Assembly: GCF_029892105.1 (NCBI RefSeq) | Contig: NZ_JARZAJ010000031.1 | Location: 1 to 64,000, forward strand | Source of the DNA: Kitasatospora sp. GP82 | GTDB taxonomy: Bacteria > Actinomycetota > Actinomycetes > Streptomycetales > Streptomycetaceae | Direction: 5' to 3' | Length of the DNA: 64,000 bases | Part shown: positions 35,276-44,214 of the stretch, piece by piece | How positions within the stretch are numbered: the stretch's first letter is position 1 | How the letters are laid out: each line of letters begins with the position of its first letter | The notes under the pieces: generated by a model | Told to the model about the DNA's origin: nothing | Databases searched by the model: none | Seen by the model: only the letters and a program-made list of their open reading frames with translations | Translations under genes and position numbers: made by a program

Positions 35276-36785
35276 TGTCCTGCTCGGCCGCATCGCGCCG
35301 GTCGGCCCTGCGCAGCAGCAGCGCCGTGACGCAGCCGCCGAGCAGGACGGCCGCGGCGCCGACCAGTTGGCTGGTCTCGATCCCGGCGGCGAAGGCGTCC
35401 ACGACCCCCGCCCGGTCGGCCTCGGTGGGAGCCGCGGCCAGGGCGGCCGGGAGCGAGCCGGCGCCGACGGCGGCCGCCGGCAGCAGTGCGGTGAAGCGGG
35501 CGTTCATGACGGCGCCCAGGACGGCGACGCCGAGGCTGCCGCCGACCTCGGCCATGGTGCCGTCCACCCCGGCACCGGCACCGGCCTTGTCGGGCGGGAT
35601 CGCGCTCATGACCGCTTCCACGATCGCCGGGTTGGCGAGTGCGCAGCCCGCGCCCATCAGTACGAGCCCGAGCAGCAGGACCCCGTAGCCGTCCGAGGTG
35701 AAGACGGCGACGACTCCGAAGCCGCCCGCCAGCAGGCCCATCCCTGCGGCGATGGCCGGCGGTGTGCCCAGCCGTCGCAACAGCCGCGCGGAGATCCCGG
35801 CGAAGTTGAGGAGGACGACGGTGAGCGCGAACGGCGCCATCCGCAGGCCCGCCTCCAGCGGTGAGTAGCCGCGGACGAACTGCAGCTGCTGGGTGAGCAG
35901 GAAGAGCACGCCCGAGCTGCCGAAGGTGATCAGGACCACCCCGGCGACCGCGCCGACGAACCGTCGGTCGCGGAAGAAGTGCAGGTCCAGCATGGGGTGT
36001 TGGATCCGGTGCTCCCAGCGGGCGAAGGTGCCGAGGACGAGCGCACCGGCCACGGCCGGGAGCAGTACTCGGGCGGAGCCCCAGCCGTGTTCGGGCCCGG
36101 AGATGATCGCGTAGACCACCGCGGCCATGCCGACGGTGGACAGCAGCGCGCCGAGCAGATCGGGCCGCCCGCCGTCCTGGTTCCTCGACTCGGGCACCAG
36201 GGCCCGGACCGCGAGCAGGCCGAGCAGCACGACGGGGATGTTGATCAGAAAGAGCGCTCCCCACCAGAAGTGGGCGAGCATCACCCCGCCGATCGGCGGA
36301 CCCGCCGCGTAGCCGAGGGCGTTCGCGGCGGCCCAGACGCCGATCGCCCTGGACCGCTCCTCGGCGTCGAAGATCTGGATGACGACGGCGAGGGTGGTGG
36401 TCAGCAGCAGTGCCCCGCCGACGCCCATGCCCGCCCGCGCGGCGATCAACTGACCCGTGGAGTGGGCGAGTCCGGCCGCCAGCGAGCCGAGGCCGAACAG
36501 GGCGAGCCCGACGAGCAGCAGCTTCCTGCGCCCGTAGCGGTCGGCGGCGCTGCCCGAGGCGAGCAGCAGGCCGGCCTGGACGAGGGAGTACGCGTTGATC
36601 ATCCACTGGATGTCGGCGGTGCCTGCGCCCAACTCCCGGCTGAGGGAGGGGATCGCCACGTTCAGGACGGTGTTGTCGAGCAGCACGGCGAGCTGGGCGA
36701 GACAGATCACCGCGAGGATCAGCCACCGGGTGGGGAGCCTGGTCGTGCCCCCCGCCCCGGTGGCGATCCCGGTGGTGACCGTCAC
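35271..36785 (-). CDS. MFS transporter (DHA2-like), candidate siderophore exporter
   Basis: 504 aa from GTG 36785, which overlaps the desD stop as GTGA. About 14 membrane segments, as in DHA2 drug:H+ antiporters: WLILAVICLAQLAVLLDNTV with the motif LDNTVLNVAIPSL, WMINAYSLVQAGLLL, DRYGRRKLLLVG (motif A), VGGALLLTTTLAVV and AAGPPIGGVMLAHFWW (motif C-like). The translational coupling to desD means it is made together with the siderophore enzymes, so export of desferrioxamine or its precursors is the likeliest job. Drug efflux is the alternative. The open frame continues to 37853, but that part is antisense-frame to desD. Confidence 0.88.
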   Translation of the reverse strand: MTVTTGIATGAGGTTRLPTRWLILAVICLAQLAVLLDNTVLNVAIPSLSRELGAGTADIQWMINAYSLVQAGLLLASGSAADRYGRRKLLLVGLALFGLGSLAAGLAHSTGQLIAARAGMGVGGALLLTTTLAVVIQIFDAEERSRAIGVWAAANALGYAAGPPIGGVMLAHFWWGALFLINIPVVLLGLLAVRALVPESRNQDGGRPDLLGALLSTVGMAAVVYAIISGPEHGWGSARVLLPAVAGALVLGTFARWEHRIQHPMLDLHFFRDRRFVGAVAGVVLITFGSSGVLFLLTQQLQFVRGYSPLEAGLRMAPFALTVVLLNFAGISARLLRRLGTPPAIAAGMGLLAGGFGVVAVFTSDGYGVLLLGLVLMGAGCALANPAIVEAVMSAIPPDKAGAGAGVDGTMAEVGGSLGVAVLGAVMNARFTALLPAAAVGAGSLPAALAAAPTEADRAGVVDAFAAGIETSQLVGAAAVLLGGCVTALLLRRADRRDAAEQDS

Positions 36786-38572
36786 GGCTTCGGCTTCGGG
36801 GCGAAGCGCGCGACGGGGTTCTTCAGGGTGCCGACCAGCTGGAGGGCGCCGGACGGGTCCGCCAGGTCGACCATCTGCTGGTTGTTGCGCAGTTGCAGCC
36901 GGTTGAGGCAGGAGAGCGCGAACTCCTCGGCGAACGGGTCGTACCGGTCGAACTTCTCGGCCAGGTGCGGCACCGAGGCGCGGTAGTCGGACACGCACTC
37001 GGCGACCGTCCGCCAGAAGGCATCCTCGTCGAGGACGCCCTCGCTCACCAGGATGGCGTTGAAATACCGGAAGAAGCAGTCGAAGACATCGGTGAAGATC
37101 GACAGGAGCTTCATGTGCTCGGGGACCTCCGCCCTGATGCGCCGGACCTCGGGCGGCAGCACCGCGTGCGGGTCCATCACGACGATCTCCTCGGCGATGT
37201 CCTTGAAGATCACCCGCTCGACCGTGCCGCCGTCGAGGACCATGACGACGTTCTCGCCGTGCGGCATGAAGGCCAGGTCGTAGGCGTAGAAGCTGTGCAG
37301 CAGCGGCGTCAGATAGGCGTCCAGGTAGCGCCGCAGCCACACCTCGGGGGCCAGGCCCGACTGTTCGATCAACGCGGCCGCCAGCGAACGGCCCTCGTGG
37401 TCGGTGTGCAGCAGCGAGGCCATGGTGGCCAGGCGCCGTCCCGGCTCCAGGGTGGAAACGGGGCTCTCGCGCCAGAGCGCGGCGAGCATCTTGCGGTACG
37501 GGGAGTACCGGCCGGTGGCGGCCTCGTACTGGCGGTGGTGGTAGCCGATGGCGGCCCGCTCGCGGATGATCGACAGACGGCTGGCCCTCAGGACCTCGTC
37601 GCCCGCGACGAGGCGGGCGAGCCAGTCGTTGATCGCCGGGGTGGCCTCCATGTAGGCGGCCGAAAGTCCGCGCATGAAGCCCATGTTGAGCACCGACAGG
37701 GCCGTCTTCACATAGTGCTTGGACGGCGCGCTGGTGTTGAAGAAGGTACGGATCGACTGCTGCGCCAGGTACTCGTCGTCGCCGGGGCCGAGGCAGACCA
37801 GCCGCTGCTGGGCGACCTCGGCGGCGAAGGTCACCGACAGCTTGTTCCACCACTGCCAGGGGTGGACGGGGATGAGGTGGTAGTCGGCGAGGTCGAGGCC
37901 GAGCCCGGACAAGGTGTCCGCGAAGCGGCCCAGGACCTGCTCGCCCAGCTCCTGCTGGATCAGGCCGTCGTAGTCGAGGTCGGAGCAGGAGGTGAAGGTG
38001 GAGTGCTCGCGCAGGGCGGCCAGCCAGATCAGCCGGACGGGGCTCGCGGCCTCCGGCGCGTACCGGTGGTACTCGTGCACGCCGAAGCCGATCCGGCCGT
38101 TGTTGGCGACGAAGCCCGGGTGGCCCTCGGTCATCCCGGTCTCGATCGCCTGGAAGTCGGCCCTGGCGAGCTCGGCGGCCGGGAGCTGCGGCTTGGCGAG
38201 CTTGTAGGCGCTGCCGGCCAGGGTGGAGCTGATCTCCTCCAGGTAGACCGGGAGGATCTGCTCGCTCAGCCCCAGTGCCTCGCGCAGCTCGATGCAGAAG
38301 TCGATGGCGTCCAGCGGGAGTTCGTCCTCGCCGCGGTGGCGGGTGATGCTGTCGGCGTCGATCTGCCAGTGGTCCAGGGAGAGCAGGCGGGCGGCGAAGC
38401 GGTACTCCACCGCGCCGTCGTCGCTGCGCACGGCGTAGCGGCCGTCATTGAGCGGCTCGGGGGTGAGCAGCCGCTCGTGGGAGAACTCGGCGAGCGCCTT
38501 GCGGACCAGCAGCCGGTTGGCGCGGGCCCAGTGCTCCGGCGTCAGATGGGCGACGGCTTCGAGCGGGGTCAT
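36782..38572 (-). CDS. desD: DesD, NIS siderophore synthetase (IucA/IucC family)
   Basis: 596 aa from ATG 38572, overlapping the desC stop (ATGA). IucA/IucC family motifs: HPGFVANNGRIGFGVHEYHR, LIPVHPWQWWNKLSV (ATP-binding HPWQ), SAPSKHYVKTALSVLNMGF, and the iron-transporter-like C-terminus AFMPHGENVVMVLDGGTVER. DesD joins N-hydroxy-N-succinylcadaverine units into desferrioxamine E/G, using ATP to form acyl adenylates. It acts in the cytoplasm. The family's other type is excluded by its position after desABC. Confidence 0.95.
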   Translation of the reverse strand: MTPLEAVAHLTPEHWARANRLLVRKALAEFSHERLLTPEPLNDGRYAVRSDDGAVEYRFAARLLSLDHWQIDADSITRHRGEDELPLDAIDFCIELREALGLSEQILPVYLEEISSTLAGSAYKLAKPQLPAAELARADFQAIETGMTEGHPGFVANNGRIGFGVHEYHRYAPEAASPVRLIWLAALREHSTFTSCSDLDYDGLIQQELGEQVLGRFADTLSGLGLDLADYHLIPVHPWQWWNKLSVTFAAEVAQQRLVCLGPGDDEYLAQQSIRTFFNTSAPSKHYVKTALSVLNMGFMRGLSAAYMEATPAINDWLARLVAGDEVLRASRLSIIRERAAIGYHHRQYEAATGRYSPYRKMLAALWRESPVSTLEPGRRLATMASLLHTDHEGRSLAAALIEQSGLAPEVWLRRYLDAYLTPLLHSFYAYDLAFMPHGENVVMVLDGGTVERVIFKDIAEEIVVMDPHAVLPPEVRRIRAEVPEHMKLLSIFTDVFDCFFRYFNAILVSEGVLDEDAFWRTVAECVSDYRASVPHLAEKFDRYDPFAEEFALSCLNRLQLRNNQQMVDLADPSGALQLVGTLKNPVARFAPKPKP

Positions 38573-39168
38573 ACGGTCACTCCTCGGACGGCGGCAGCAC
38601 CGGTGGTATTCACGAACTGCTCGCGGGTGCAGACGCTCAGCAGCGCTTCCTTCTCGGGCTTGGCGATCGGGCCGAGCACCTCGAAGCCGACGGCCGCGTT
38701 CAGCGCGTGGACGGCCGTGTTGCGCACATCGGGCTCGACCACGACCCGCCGGACCGCCGGGGCCTCGAAGAGGAAGGCCATCACGGTGGTGATCACGGCC
38801 CGGGTGAAACCGTGGCGCGGGGTGTCGGCCGGCGCGCACAGGAAGTGCATGCCGACGTCGCCCTCCTCGGGGTCGTACAGGCCCACGAGCTCGACCCTCG
38901 CAGGGTCGTAACGCTCCAACAGGAAGGCGGGGTTGCCGTCGACCGAGCCGATGAAGGCGTCGTGGTGGGGGTGATCGACGATCTTGCGGTACTCGTCGGC
39001 GACCTGCGCCACATCGAGGCCCTGCATCATCCAGTACGTCGCCTTGGGGTGGGTCACCCAGCCGTGCAGCAGTCCGGCGTCGGTGGCCGGGTCGAGCGGA
39101 CGGAGGGCGAACTCGCCGAGCTGCTCGTCGGTACGGGTGAAGACGCTCTCACTCATACGAGCACTCAT
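38569..39168 (-). CDS. desC: DesC, N-hydroxycadaverine acyltransferase (GNAT/AlcB-like)
   Basis: 199 aa from ATG 39168, with both ends overlapping neighbours by 4 bases. AlcB/IucB-type GNAT motifs: LRPLDPATDAGLLHGWVTHP, YWMMQGLDVAQVADEYRKI, GDVGMHFLCAPADTPRHGF (acyl-CoA loop) and VEPDVRNTAVHALNAAVGFE. DesC adds an acyl group (succinyl, acetyl or others) from acyl-CoA to the hydroxylamine of N-hydroxycadaverine and is known to be lax for the acyl group. A second, diverged copy is found at 49479 in the same island. Confidence 0.93.
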   Translation of the reverse strand: MSARMSESVFTRTDEQLGEFALRPLDPATDAGLLHGWVTHPKATYWMMQGLDVAQVADEYRKIVDHPHHDAFIGSVDGNPAFLLERYDPARVELVGLYDPEEGDVGMHFLCAPADTPRHGFTRAVITTVMAFLFEAPAVRRVVVEPDVRNTAVHALNAAVGFEVLGPIAKPEKEALLSVCTREQFVNTTGAAAVRGVTV

Positions 39169-40463
39169 GCGACCATGCCTTCCGGCGCGCCGAACTCCTG
39201 GAAGGCGATGGACTTCTCGACCGGGTAGACCTCGCGGCCGGTCAGCTCGCGGATGATCCAGGAGTTGCGGTAGGGGCCCATGCCCAGGTCGGGCGAGGTG
39301 ATGCTGTGGGTGTGGGTGCCCGCGTTCTGGAGGAAGATCCCGCGCCCTGTGGTGTCGATGCTGTAGTTGCGGGCGACGTCGAAGCGCCCGTGCCGGTCCC
39401 AGCGGATGCGGTCGCGGACCGGCTCCAGGAAGGCAGGGGTCCGGTAGCGGTAGCCGGTGGCCAGCACCAGGCCCTGGGTGCTGAGCGAGAAGTCCCGCTG
39501 CTGCTCCGTGTGGTGCAGCCCGAGCGTGTACGTGCCACTGGTCTCGTCGTACGAGGCCTCGGTGAGCGCGGTGTTGGTCATCAGACGGGTGGGGACGGGG
39601 CCCTTGATGCTCTTCTGGTAGAGCAGGTCGAAGATGCCGTTGATCAGCTCCGCGTCGATGCCCTTGAACAGGCCCTTCTGCTCGGCCTCCAGCCGGTAGC
39701 GGGTGTCCTCGGGCAGGGCGTGGAAGTAGTCCACGTACTCGGGGGAGGTCATCTCCAGGGTGAGCTTGGTGTACTCCAGCGGGAAGAACCGCGGGGACCT
39801 GGTCACCCAGTTGAGCCGGTAGCCGTGGACGTCGGTCTCGGCCAGCAGGTCGTAGTAGATCTCGGCCGCGCTCTGGCCGCTGCCGACGACGGTGATGCTC
39901 TCCTTGGCCTGGAGGGCCGCCTTGCCCGCCAGATAACCGGAGTTGTGCAGGAAGTCACCGTCCAGGCCGTCACAGGTCTCGGGGAGGTACGGCGGGGTGC
40001 CGGTGCCGAGGACCAGGTGCCGGGCGTGGTGCTCGGTGCTCTCGCCGGTCGCAACCTCGACGGCGCGGACGGTGTAGCGGCCCCGGCTCTCGTCGTACTC
40101 CACCGAGGTCACCTCGTGGCCGAAGCGGACACTGCGCAGCCTGGCGGCGGCCCAGCGGCAGTACTCGTTGTACTCGCTGCGCACCGGGTAGAACATCTCG
40201 CGGATGTAGAACGGGTACAGCCGCCCGGACTCCTTCAGGTAGTTGAGGAAGGAGTAGGGCGAGGTCGGGTCGGCCAGCGTGACCAGGTCGGCCATGAACG
40301 GCGTCTGGAGCGTGGCGGATTCGAGCAGCATCCCGGGGTGCCAGTCGAAGTCCGGCTTGCTCTCCAGGAACAGGCCGTCGAGGTCCTCGATCGGATCGGT
40401 CAGACAGGCGAGGCCCAGGTTGTAGGGGCCCAGACCGATCGCGATGAAGTCATGGGTGGACAT
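39165..40463 (-). CDS. desB: DesB, cadaverine N-monooxygenase
   Basis: 432 aa from ATG 40463. Flavin N-monooxygenase of the IucD/PvdA family: FAD motif IAIGLGPYNLGLACL at the N-terminus, substrate segment KPDFDWHPGMLLESATLQTP and PFMADLVTLADPTSPYSFLN, NADPH motif VVGSGQSAAEIYYDLL, and the ATGY motif LVLATGYRYRTP. It hydroxylates cadaverine to N-hydroxycadaverine with NADPH and oxygen. It sits 42 bases after desA and overlaps desC by 4 bases. Family-wide, lysine or ornithine can be substrates; the desA neighbour indicates cadaverine. Confidence 0.95.
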   Translation of the reverse strand: MSTHDFIAIGLGPYNLGLACLTDPIEDLDGLFLESKPDFDWHPGMLLESATLQTPFMADLVTLADPTSPYSFLNYLKESGRLYPFYIREMFYPVRSEYNEYCRWAAARLRSVRFGHEVTSVEYDESRGRYTVRAVEVATGESTEHHARHLVLGTGTPPYLPETCDGLDGDFLHNSGYLAGKAALQAKESITVVGSGQSAAEIYYDLLAETDVHGYRLNWVTRSPRFFPLEYTKLTLEMTSPEYVDYFHALPEDTRYRLEAEQKGLFKGIDAELINGIFDLLYQKSIKGPVPTRLMTNTALTEASYDETSGTYTLGLHHTEQQRDFSLSTQGLVLATGYRYRTPAFLEPVRDRIRWDRHGRFDVARNYSIDTTGRGIFLQNAGTHTHSITSPDLGMGPYRNSWIIRELTGREVYPVEKSIAFQEFGAPEGMVA

Positions 40464-40505
40464 GCGTTCTTCTCCGGTGCAGGGGGTGGCGAGGGGTGTG
40501 GGCGT

Positions 40506-42065
40506 TCAGCCGGCGCGGCGGCAGAGCTCGGAGGCGGTCTTCTCCCTGAGGTACCGGTCGGCGTGCCCGGCGAGGAGGTCGAGGACGTGCGCGATGTCGT
40601 CCAGCGAGGTCTCCGGGTTGAGCAGGGTGAACTTCAGGTAGTGCCGGCCGTCGACCTTCGTCCCTGCCACGACGGCCGCACCGGAGGCGGCCAGTGCCTC
40701 GCGGGCGTACAGGTTGGCGTCGTCGGCCAGCTTGCGGCCCTCTCCCGCCGGGGGGAGGTAGCGGAAGACGACGGTGCTCAGCTGGGACTTGGTGACGACT
40801 TCGAAGCGCGGGTCCTGATCGAGCAGTTCCCAGGCCGCGGCGGCACGGTCGACCACCTCGTCGAAGAGCTCGCCGATCGCGTCCGCGCCCATGATGCGCA
40901 GCGTCAGCCAGAGTTTGAGCGCGTCGAAGCGGCGGGTGGTCTGGATGCTCTTGTCGACCTGGTTGGGGATGCGCCGCTCGGCCATCCGGACCGGGTTGAG
41001 GTAGTCGGCGTAGTAGGTCGCGTGGCGCAGGACGGCGGCGTCGCGGACCAGTACGGCGCTGGAGGAGACCGGCTGGAAGAAGGACTTGTGGTAGTCCACG
41101 GTGACCGAGTCCGCCCGCTCGATGCCGTCCAGCAGATGGCGACCGGTGAGGGAGGCCAGCAGCCCGCAGCCGTACGCGGCGTCCACGTGCAGCCAGGTGC
41201 CGAACAGGGCGGCGAGGTCGGCGATCTGGGGCAGCGGGTCGATGGTGCCGAAGTCGGTGGTCCCGGCCGTGGCGACCACCGCCATCACCAACAGGCCCTC
41301 CTCCTGGCAGCGTTCGAGCTCGCGGGCCAGCGCGTCCGTCCGCATCCGGCGGCCCCGGTCGGTCTCCACGGTGATGACGGCGTCCATGCCGAGGCCTAGC
41401 ATCTTGGCCGACTTCTGGACGCTGAAGTGGCCGGCCTCGGAGGCGAGGATGCGCAGCCGGGGCAGGATGTCCGCTCTGGTGAGCGGAGCCGGGGAGTCGG
41501 CCGCGGCGAGGGCGCAGGTCTCCTCGCGGGCGAGCAGCAGGGCCTGGAAGTTGGACTGGCTGCCACCACTGGTGAACACGCCGTCGGCGCCGGGGCCGAG
41601 GCCGATCCGCTCGGCGGTCCAGTCGATCAGGCGGCGCTCGATGAGGGTGCCGCCCGCGCTCTGGTCCCAGGTGTCCAGTGAGGAGTTGATCGCGGTGAGG
41701 ACCGCCTCGCCGAGCAGGGCCGGGATCACCACCGGGCAGTTGAGGTGTGCCAGGTAGCGGGGGTGGTGGAAGTAGACGGCGTCGCGGAGGTAGATCTCCT
41801 CCAGCTCGTCCAGGGCGGCGGCGGGGTCGCCCAGCGGCCGCTCCAGGTCGATACCGGATATCTCGGGGGCCAGCAGGTCGGGGGATATCCCGCTGAACGG
41901 CCGCTCGGTGCGGGCGATCCGGGCGGCGACCCGGTCGACTCCCTCGCTCAGGGAGCGCCGGTAGGTGTCCACCGTGAGGTCGTTGAACAGGTGCGCTCGT
42001 GCGCCTGACGCCTCGGCCGTGGTGCCTGTCGACGGGAGCTCGGCGGTGTGCCCCTGGAAACTCAT
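40506..42065 (-). CDS. desA: DesA, PLP-dependent lysine decarboxylase
   Basis: 519 aa from ATG 42065. Group II PLP decarboxylase: HPRYLAHLNCPVVIPALLGE, TSGGSQSNFQALLLAR, HVDAAYGCGLLASLTG (D295 binds the PLP nitrogen) and SVTVDYHKSFFQPVS, with PLP lysine K327. It turns L-lysine into cadaverine, the first step to desferrioxamine. A DmdR1/IdeR-type iron box lies 41-59 bases upstream of the start, so it heads an iron-repressed operon. A terminator hairpin between it and the end of desF separates the two operons. Confidence 0.95.
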   Translation of the reverse strand: MSFQGHTAELPSTGTTAEASGARAHLFNDLTVDTYRRSLSEGVDRVAARIARTERPFSGISPDLLAPEISGIDLERPLGDPAAALDELEEIYLRDAVYFHHPRYLAHLNCPVVIPALLGEAVLTAINSSLDTWDQSAGGTLIERRLIDWTAERIGLGPGADGVFTSGGSQSNFQALLLAREETCALAAADSPAPLTRADILPRLRILASEAGHFSVQKSAKMLGLGMDAVITVETDRGRRMRTDALARELERCQEEGLLVMAVVATAGTTDFGTIDPLPQIADLAALFGTWLHVDAAYGCGLLASLTGRHLLDGIERADSVTVDYHKSFFQPVSSSAVLVRDAAVLRHATYYADYLNPVRMAERRIPNQVDKSIQTTRRFDALKLWLTLRIMGADAIGELFDEVVDRAAAAWELLDQDPRFEVVTKSQLSTVVFRYLPPAGEGRKLADDANLYAREALAASGAAVVAGTKVDGRHYLKFTLLNPETSLDDIAHVLDLLAGHADRYLREKTASELCRRAG

Positions 42066-42105
42066 GCTCAGTCAGTCCTCAACAGTCGCGGACGAAGTGT
42101 CTAAC

Positions 42106-42124
42106 TAAGGTTAGCCTAACCTAA
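42106..42124 (-). promoter_or_regulatory. Iron box (DmdR1/IdeR operator) of the desA operon
   Basis: On the minus strand it reads TTAGGTTAGGCTAACCTTA, 18 of 19 matches to the streptomycete consensus TTAGGTTAGGCTAACCTAA. It lies 41 bases before the desA ATG. DmdR1 with bound iron represses the des genes in Streptomyces; low iron releases it. Confidence 0.93.
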
Positions 42125-42140
42125 GCTCGCGGGGAAAAGT

Positions 42141-42171
42141 GACGGCCCGCCCTGCGGAAGGGCGGGCCGTC
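42141..42171 (-). terminator. Terminator after desF
   Basis: GACGGCCCGCCC and GGGCGGGCCGTC form a perfect 12-bp stem with a 7-base loop (tgcggaa), 9 bases past the desF stop in its direction of transcription. Confidence 0.8.
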
Positions 42172-42179
42172 GGGTCGGC

Positions 42180-43070
42180 TCAGCTGTCTTCGGAGGCGCG
42201 GCCGGACAGCGCCTCGGCGCGAAGGTCCTCCTCGGAGGCGCCCAGGCGCCAGTAGCCCGAGAACTCCACGGACTTGCGGTCGAACCCGCGCTCGCGGACC
42301 AGATGGCGGCGCAGCGCCTTCACCGCTCCCGACTCGCCCGCGATCCAGGCGTACGGTGTGCCCCCGGGCAGCTCGGCCGCGCGGACGGCCTCCAGCAGCG
42401 GGCCGCTGACGGGGCGTCTGGCGCTGTCCCGCACCAGCCAGGTGATCTCGGCTTCGGCTGCGCTCGGCAGGTCCTGGATGTCCTCCGCGTGCGGGACTTC
42501 GATCCAGACCCTGGCCCGCACCCCGGCCGGCAGCCAGTCCATGATCCCGCCGATGGCGGGCAGCGCGGTCTCGTCCCCGGCGATCAGCAGCCAGTCCGCG
42601 TCGGGCGGCGGACGGAAGCCGACGCTCCTGTTGCCCTCGACGGCCGGGCCGAGCAGGACCACCCGGTCGCCTGGCCCGGCGGCGGCGGCCCAGCGGGCGG
42701 CCGGGCCTGCCGCCGCGGACGCGGCCGGTGCCTGGGTGCCGTGCAGGGCGAAGTCCACGTCCACCTCCGCCCGTTCGCGGTCCTGCGCGCGGACGGTGTA
42801 CGAGCGCATGACGGCCCGTACCTCGGGGGGCAGGGCCCGCCACTCGTGGAACCAGCCCTCACCGGCCTCGGTGGGCAGGACCGGCGCACTCTGGCCGGGG
42901 TGCGGCAGGAACAGTGAGAAGCTCTGGTCCCGGCCGCCGCCGGCGAAGTCCTTCAACTGCTCGCCGCCGAAGGTGACTCGGACCATGCTCGGACCGAGGC
43001 GCAGCGTCCGGACGACGTGCGCCTCGAAGAAGCGGAACTGGACGGCCATGGCGGCGGGTTCGGTCGTCAC
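42180..43070 (-). CDS. desF: DesF, siderophore-interacting FAD reductase
   Basis: 296 aa from GTG 43070, overlapping the desE stop (GTGA). SIP/ViuB family: VRTLRLGPSMVRVTFGGEQL, then the FAD-binding RSYTVRAQDRERAEVDVDF (RxYT motif) and HG, GDRVVLLGPAVEG, WLLIAGDETALPAIGGIMDW and, near the C-terminus, YAWIAGESGAVKALRRHLV followed by FSGYWRLGASEED. These proteins reduce ferric siderophores in the cytoplasm with NAD(P)H or ferredoxin and release the iron. Its coupling to desE supports ferrioxamine as substrate. It shares the iron boxes at 44190 and 44215. Confidence 0.93.
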   Translation of the reverse strand: MTTEPAAMAVQFRFFEAHVVRTLRLGPSMVRVTFGGEQLKDFAGGGRDQSFSLFLPHPGQSAPVLPTEAGEGWFHEWRALPPEVRAVMRSYTVRAQDRERAEVDVDFALHGTQAPAASAAAGPAARWAAAAGPGDRVVLLGPAVEGNRSVGFRPPPDADWLLIAGDETALPAIGGIMDWLPAGVRARVWIEVPHAEDIQDLPSAAEAEITWLVRDSARRPVSGPLLEAVRAAELPGGTPYAWIAGESGAVKALRRHLVRERGFDRKSVEFSGYWRLGASEEDLRAEALSGRASEDS

Positions 43071-44107
43071 AGGACCTTCTTGGCGCTCTGGACGGCCTTG
43101 GCGAGGTTCTCCAGCAGCGGTGCCGCGCCCGCGTAGGAGAACCGGGGGACGGAGTTCCACGGGGTGATCTGGTTCGCCCTGACGGCGGGCAGCTGGGTCC
43201 AGGCGGGCTTGGCGGCGAGGTCCCCGGGTTGCAGGGCGGCGCCGCGGTTGTCGAGCAGGATCAGGTCGGCGCCGTACTTCCCGGCGTTCTCCCAGCTGAG
43301 GCTCTCGAAGTAGTCGCCGGCCTCCAGCTTGGTCGGGACGACGAAGTCGACGCCCAGCTCGGCGAAGTACATCAGGTCGGTGCTGACCTTCGGGTTCGAC
43401 ACGTAGAACAGGTCGGCGCTGCCGGAGGCGGCCATGACCTTGATCCCGCCGCTCGCCCTGGCCGCCCGGCGCACGCTCTCGGCGGCGGCCTCGAACCTGG
43501 CCTTGGCGTCGGTGACCTTCTTGGCCTTCGGATCGGCGCCGAGGGACTCGGCCAGCTTGGCGTAGTGCTCGATCGGCTGGGTGATCGGAACCCGGGCGGT
43601 GGTGATGGCCACGCTCGGGGCGAGCCGGAGGATCTTGTCCCTGCTCTCGTCCGGCACGTACCAGAGCGCGTCGGGGGTGTACATGTGGGTCACCAGCAGC
43701 TGGGGGTTGAGCGCCGCGTACTTCTCGACGCTGAACTCGCCCCAGACATTGCCGAGGATCGTCACCTTGTCGACATCGAGGTCGCCGGCCTGCGGATCGG
43801 GCCTGCCGTCCCCCAGTCTGGTCTCGCCGAAGACGCCGACGATCTGCCGGTCGACGCCGAAGTCGACCAGGGCCGCCGCGGTGCCGGTGAAGGCGACGAT
43901 CCGCGACGGAGCGGTCTTGGCGGTGACCTCCTTCTTCCGGTCGTCGGTGAACGACCAGGGGCCGCCGCTGCCGCCGCCCTCCGTGGCGGAGGCGGACTTC
44001 GAACCGCTGCTTCCTCCACAGGCGGCGAGCACGGCACCGAGAGCGGTGACACCGCCTGCGGCGAGCAGCCCGCGACGGGAGAGGTTGGCGGTTCTGAAGT
44101 GCGGCAT
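43067..44107 (-). CDS. desE: DesE, ferric-siderophore binding lipoprotein
   Basis: 346 aa from ATG 44107. A twin-arginine lipoprotein signal: SRRGLLAAGGVTALGAVLAAC with lipobox LAAC, lipidated Cys at residue 30. The mature part is a class III (FepB/FhuD) binding protein: PSRIVAFTGTAAALVDFGVD, KYAALNPQLLVTHMYTPDAL, VPITQPIEHYAKLAESLGAD, YFESLSWENAGKYGADLILL. It is anchored outside the membrane and captures ferrioxamines for the ABC permeases. It is divergent from those permease genes and shares their iron boxes, so the import parts are induced together. Confidence 0.93.
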   Translation of the reverse strand: MPHFRTANLSRRGLLAAGGVTALGAVLAACGGSSGSKSASATEGGGSGGPWSFTDDRKKEVTAKTAPSRIVAFTGTAAALVDFGVDRQIVGVFGETRLGDGRPDPQAGDLDVDKVTILGNVWGEFSVEKYAALNPQLLVTHMYTPDALWYVPDESRDKILRLAPSVAITTARVPITQPIEHYAKLAESLGADPKAKKVTDAKARFEAAAESVRRAARASGGIKVMAASGSADLFYVSNPKVSTDLMYFAELGVDFVVPTKLEAGDYFESLSWENAGKYGADLILLDNRGAALQPGDLAAKPAWTQLPAVRANQITPWNSVPRFSYAGAAPLLENLAKAVQSAKKVL

Positions 44108-44189
44108 AGCGGTGTCTTTCTCGCAGTGGAGGGGAGGTGCGGTCGGGGGAGGCGCAGTTGAGGGGAGGTCAGCGGGCCCGCGGTGACCT

Positions 44190-44208
44190 GTAGGTTAACC
44201 TTACCTAA
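44190..44208. promoter_or_regulatory. Iron box 1 in the desE/permease divergent region
   Basis: GTAGGTTAACCTTACCTAA matches the DmdR1/IdeR consensus TTAGGTTAGGCTAACCTAA at 15 of 19 positions. It lies 83 bases upstream of desE. Confidence 0.82.
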
Positions 44209-44214
44209 GTAACG

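Noticed and set aside
31171..35688. 1505-codon open frame on the plus strand opposite the MuiA pair
   Set aside because: It is the complement of two well-supported genes; high GC keeps the opposite strand free of stops. Its sequence is Gly/Arg/Pro-rich with no domains.
36786..37853. MFS gene starting at 37853
   Set aside because: That part is in a frame opposite in phase to desD coding sequence; family-like MFS sequence starts only at the GTG at 36785.
39306..41399. 697-codon plus frame opposite desB/desA
   Set aside because: Antisense shadow of desA and desB, both with full catalytic motifs.
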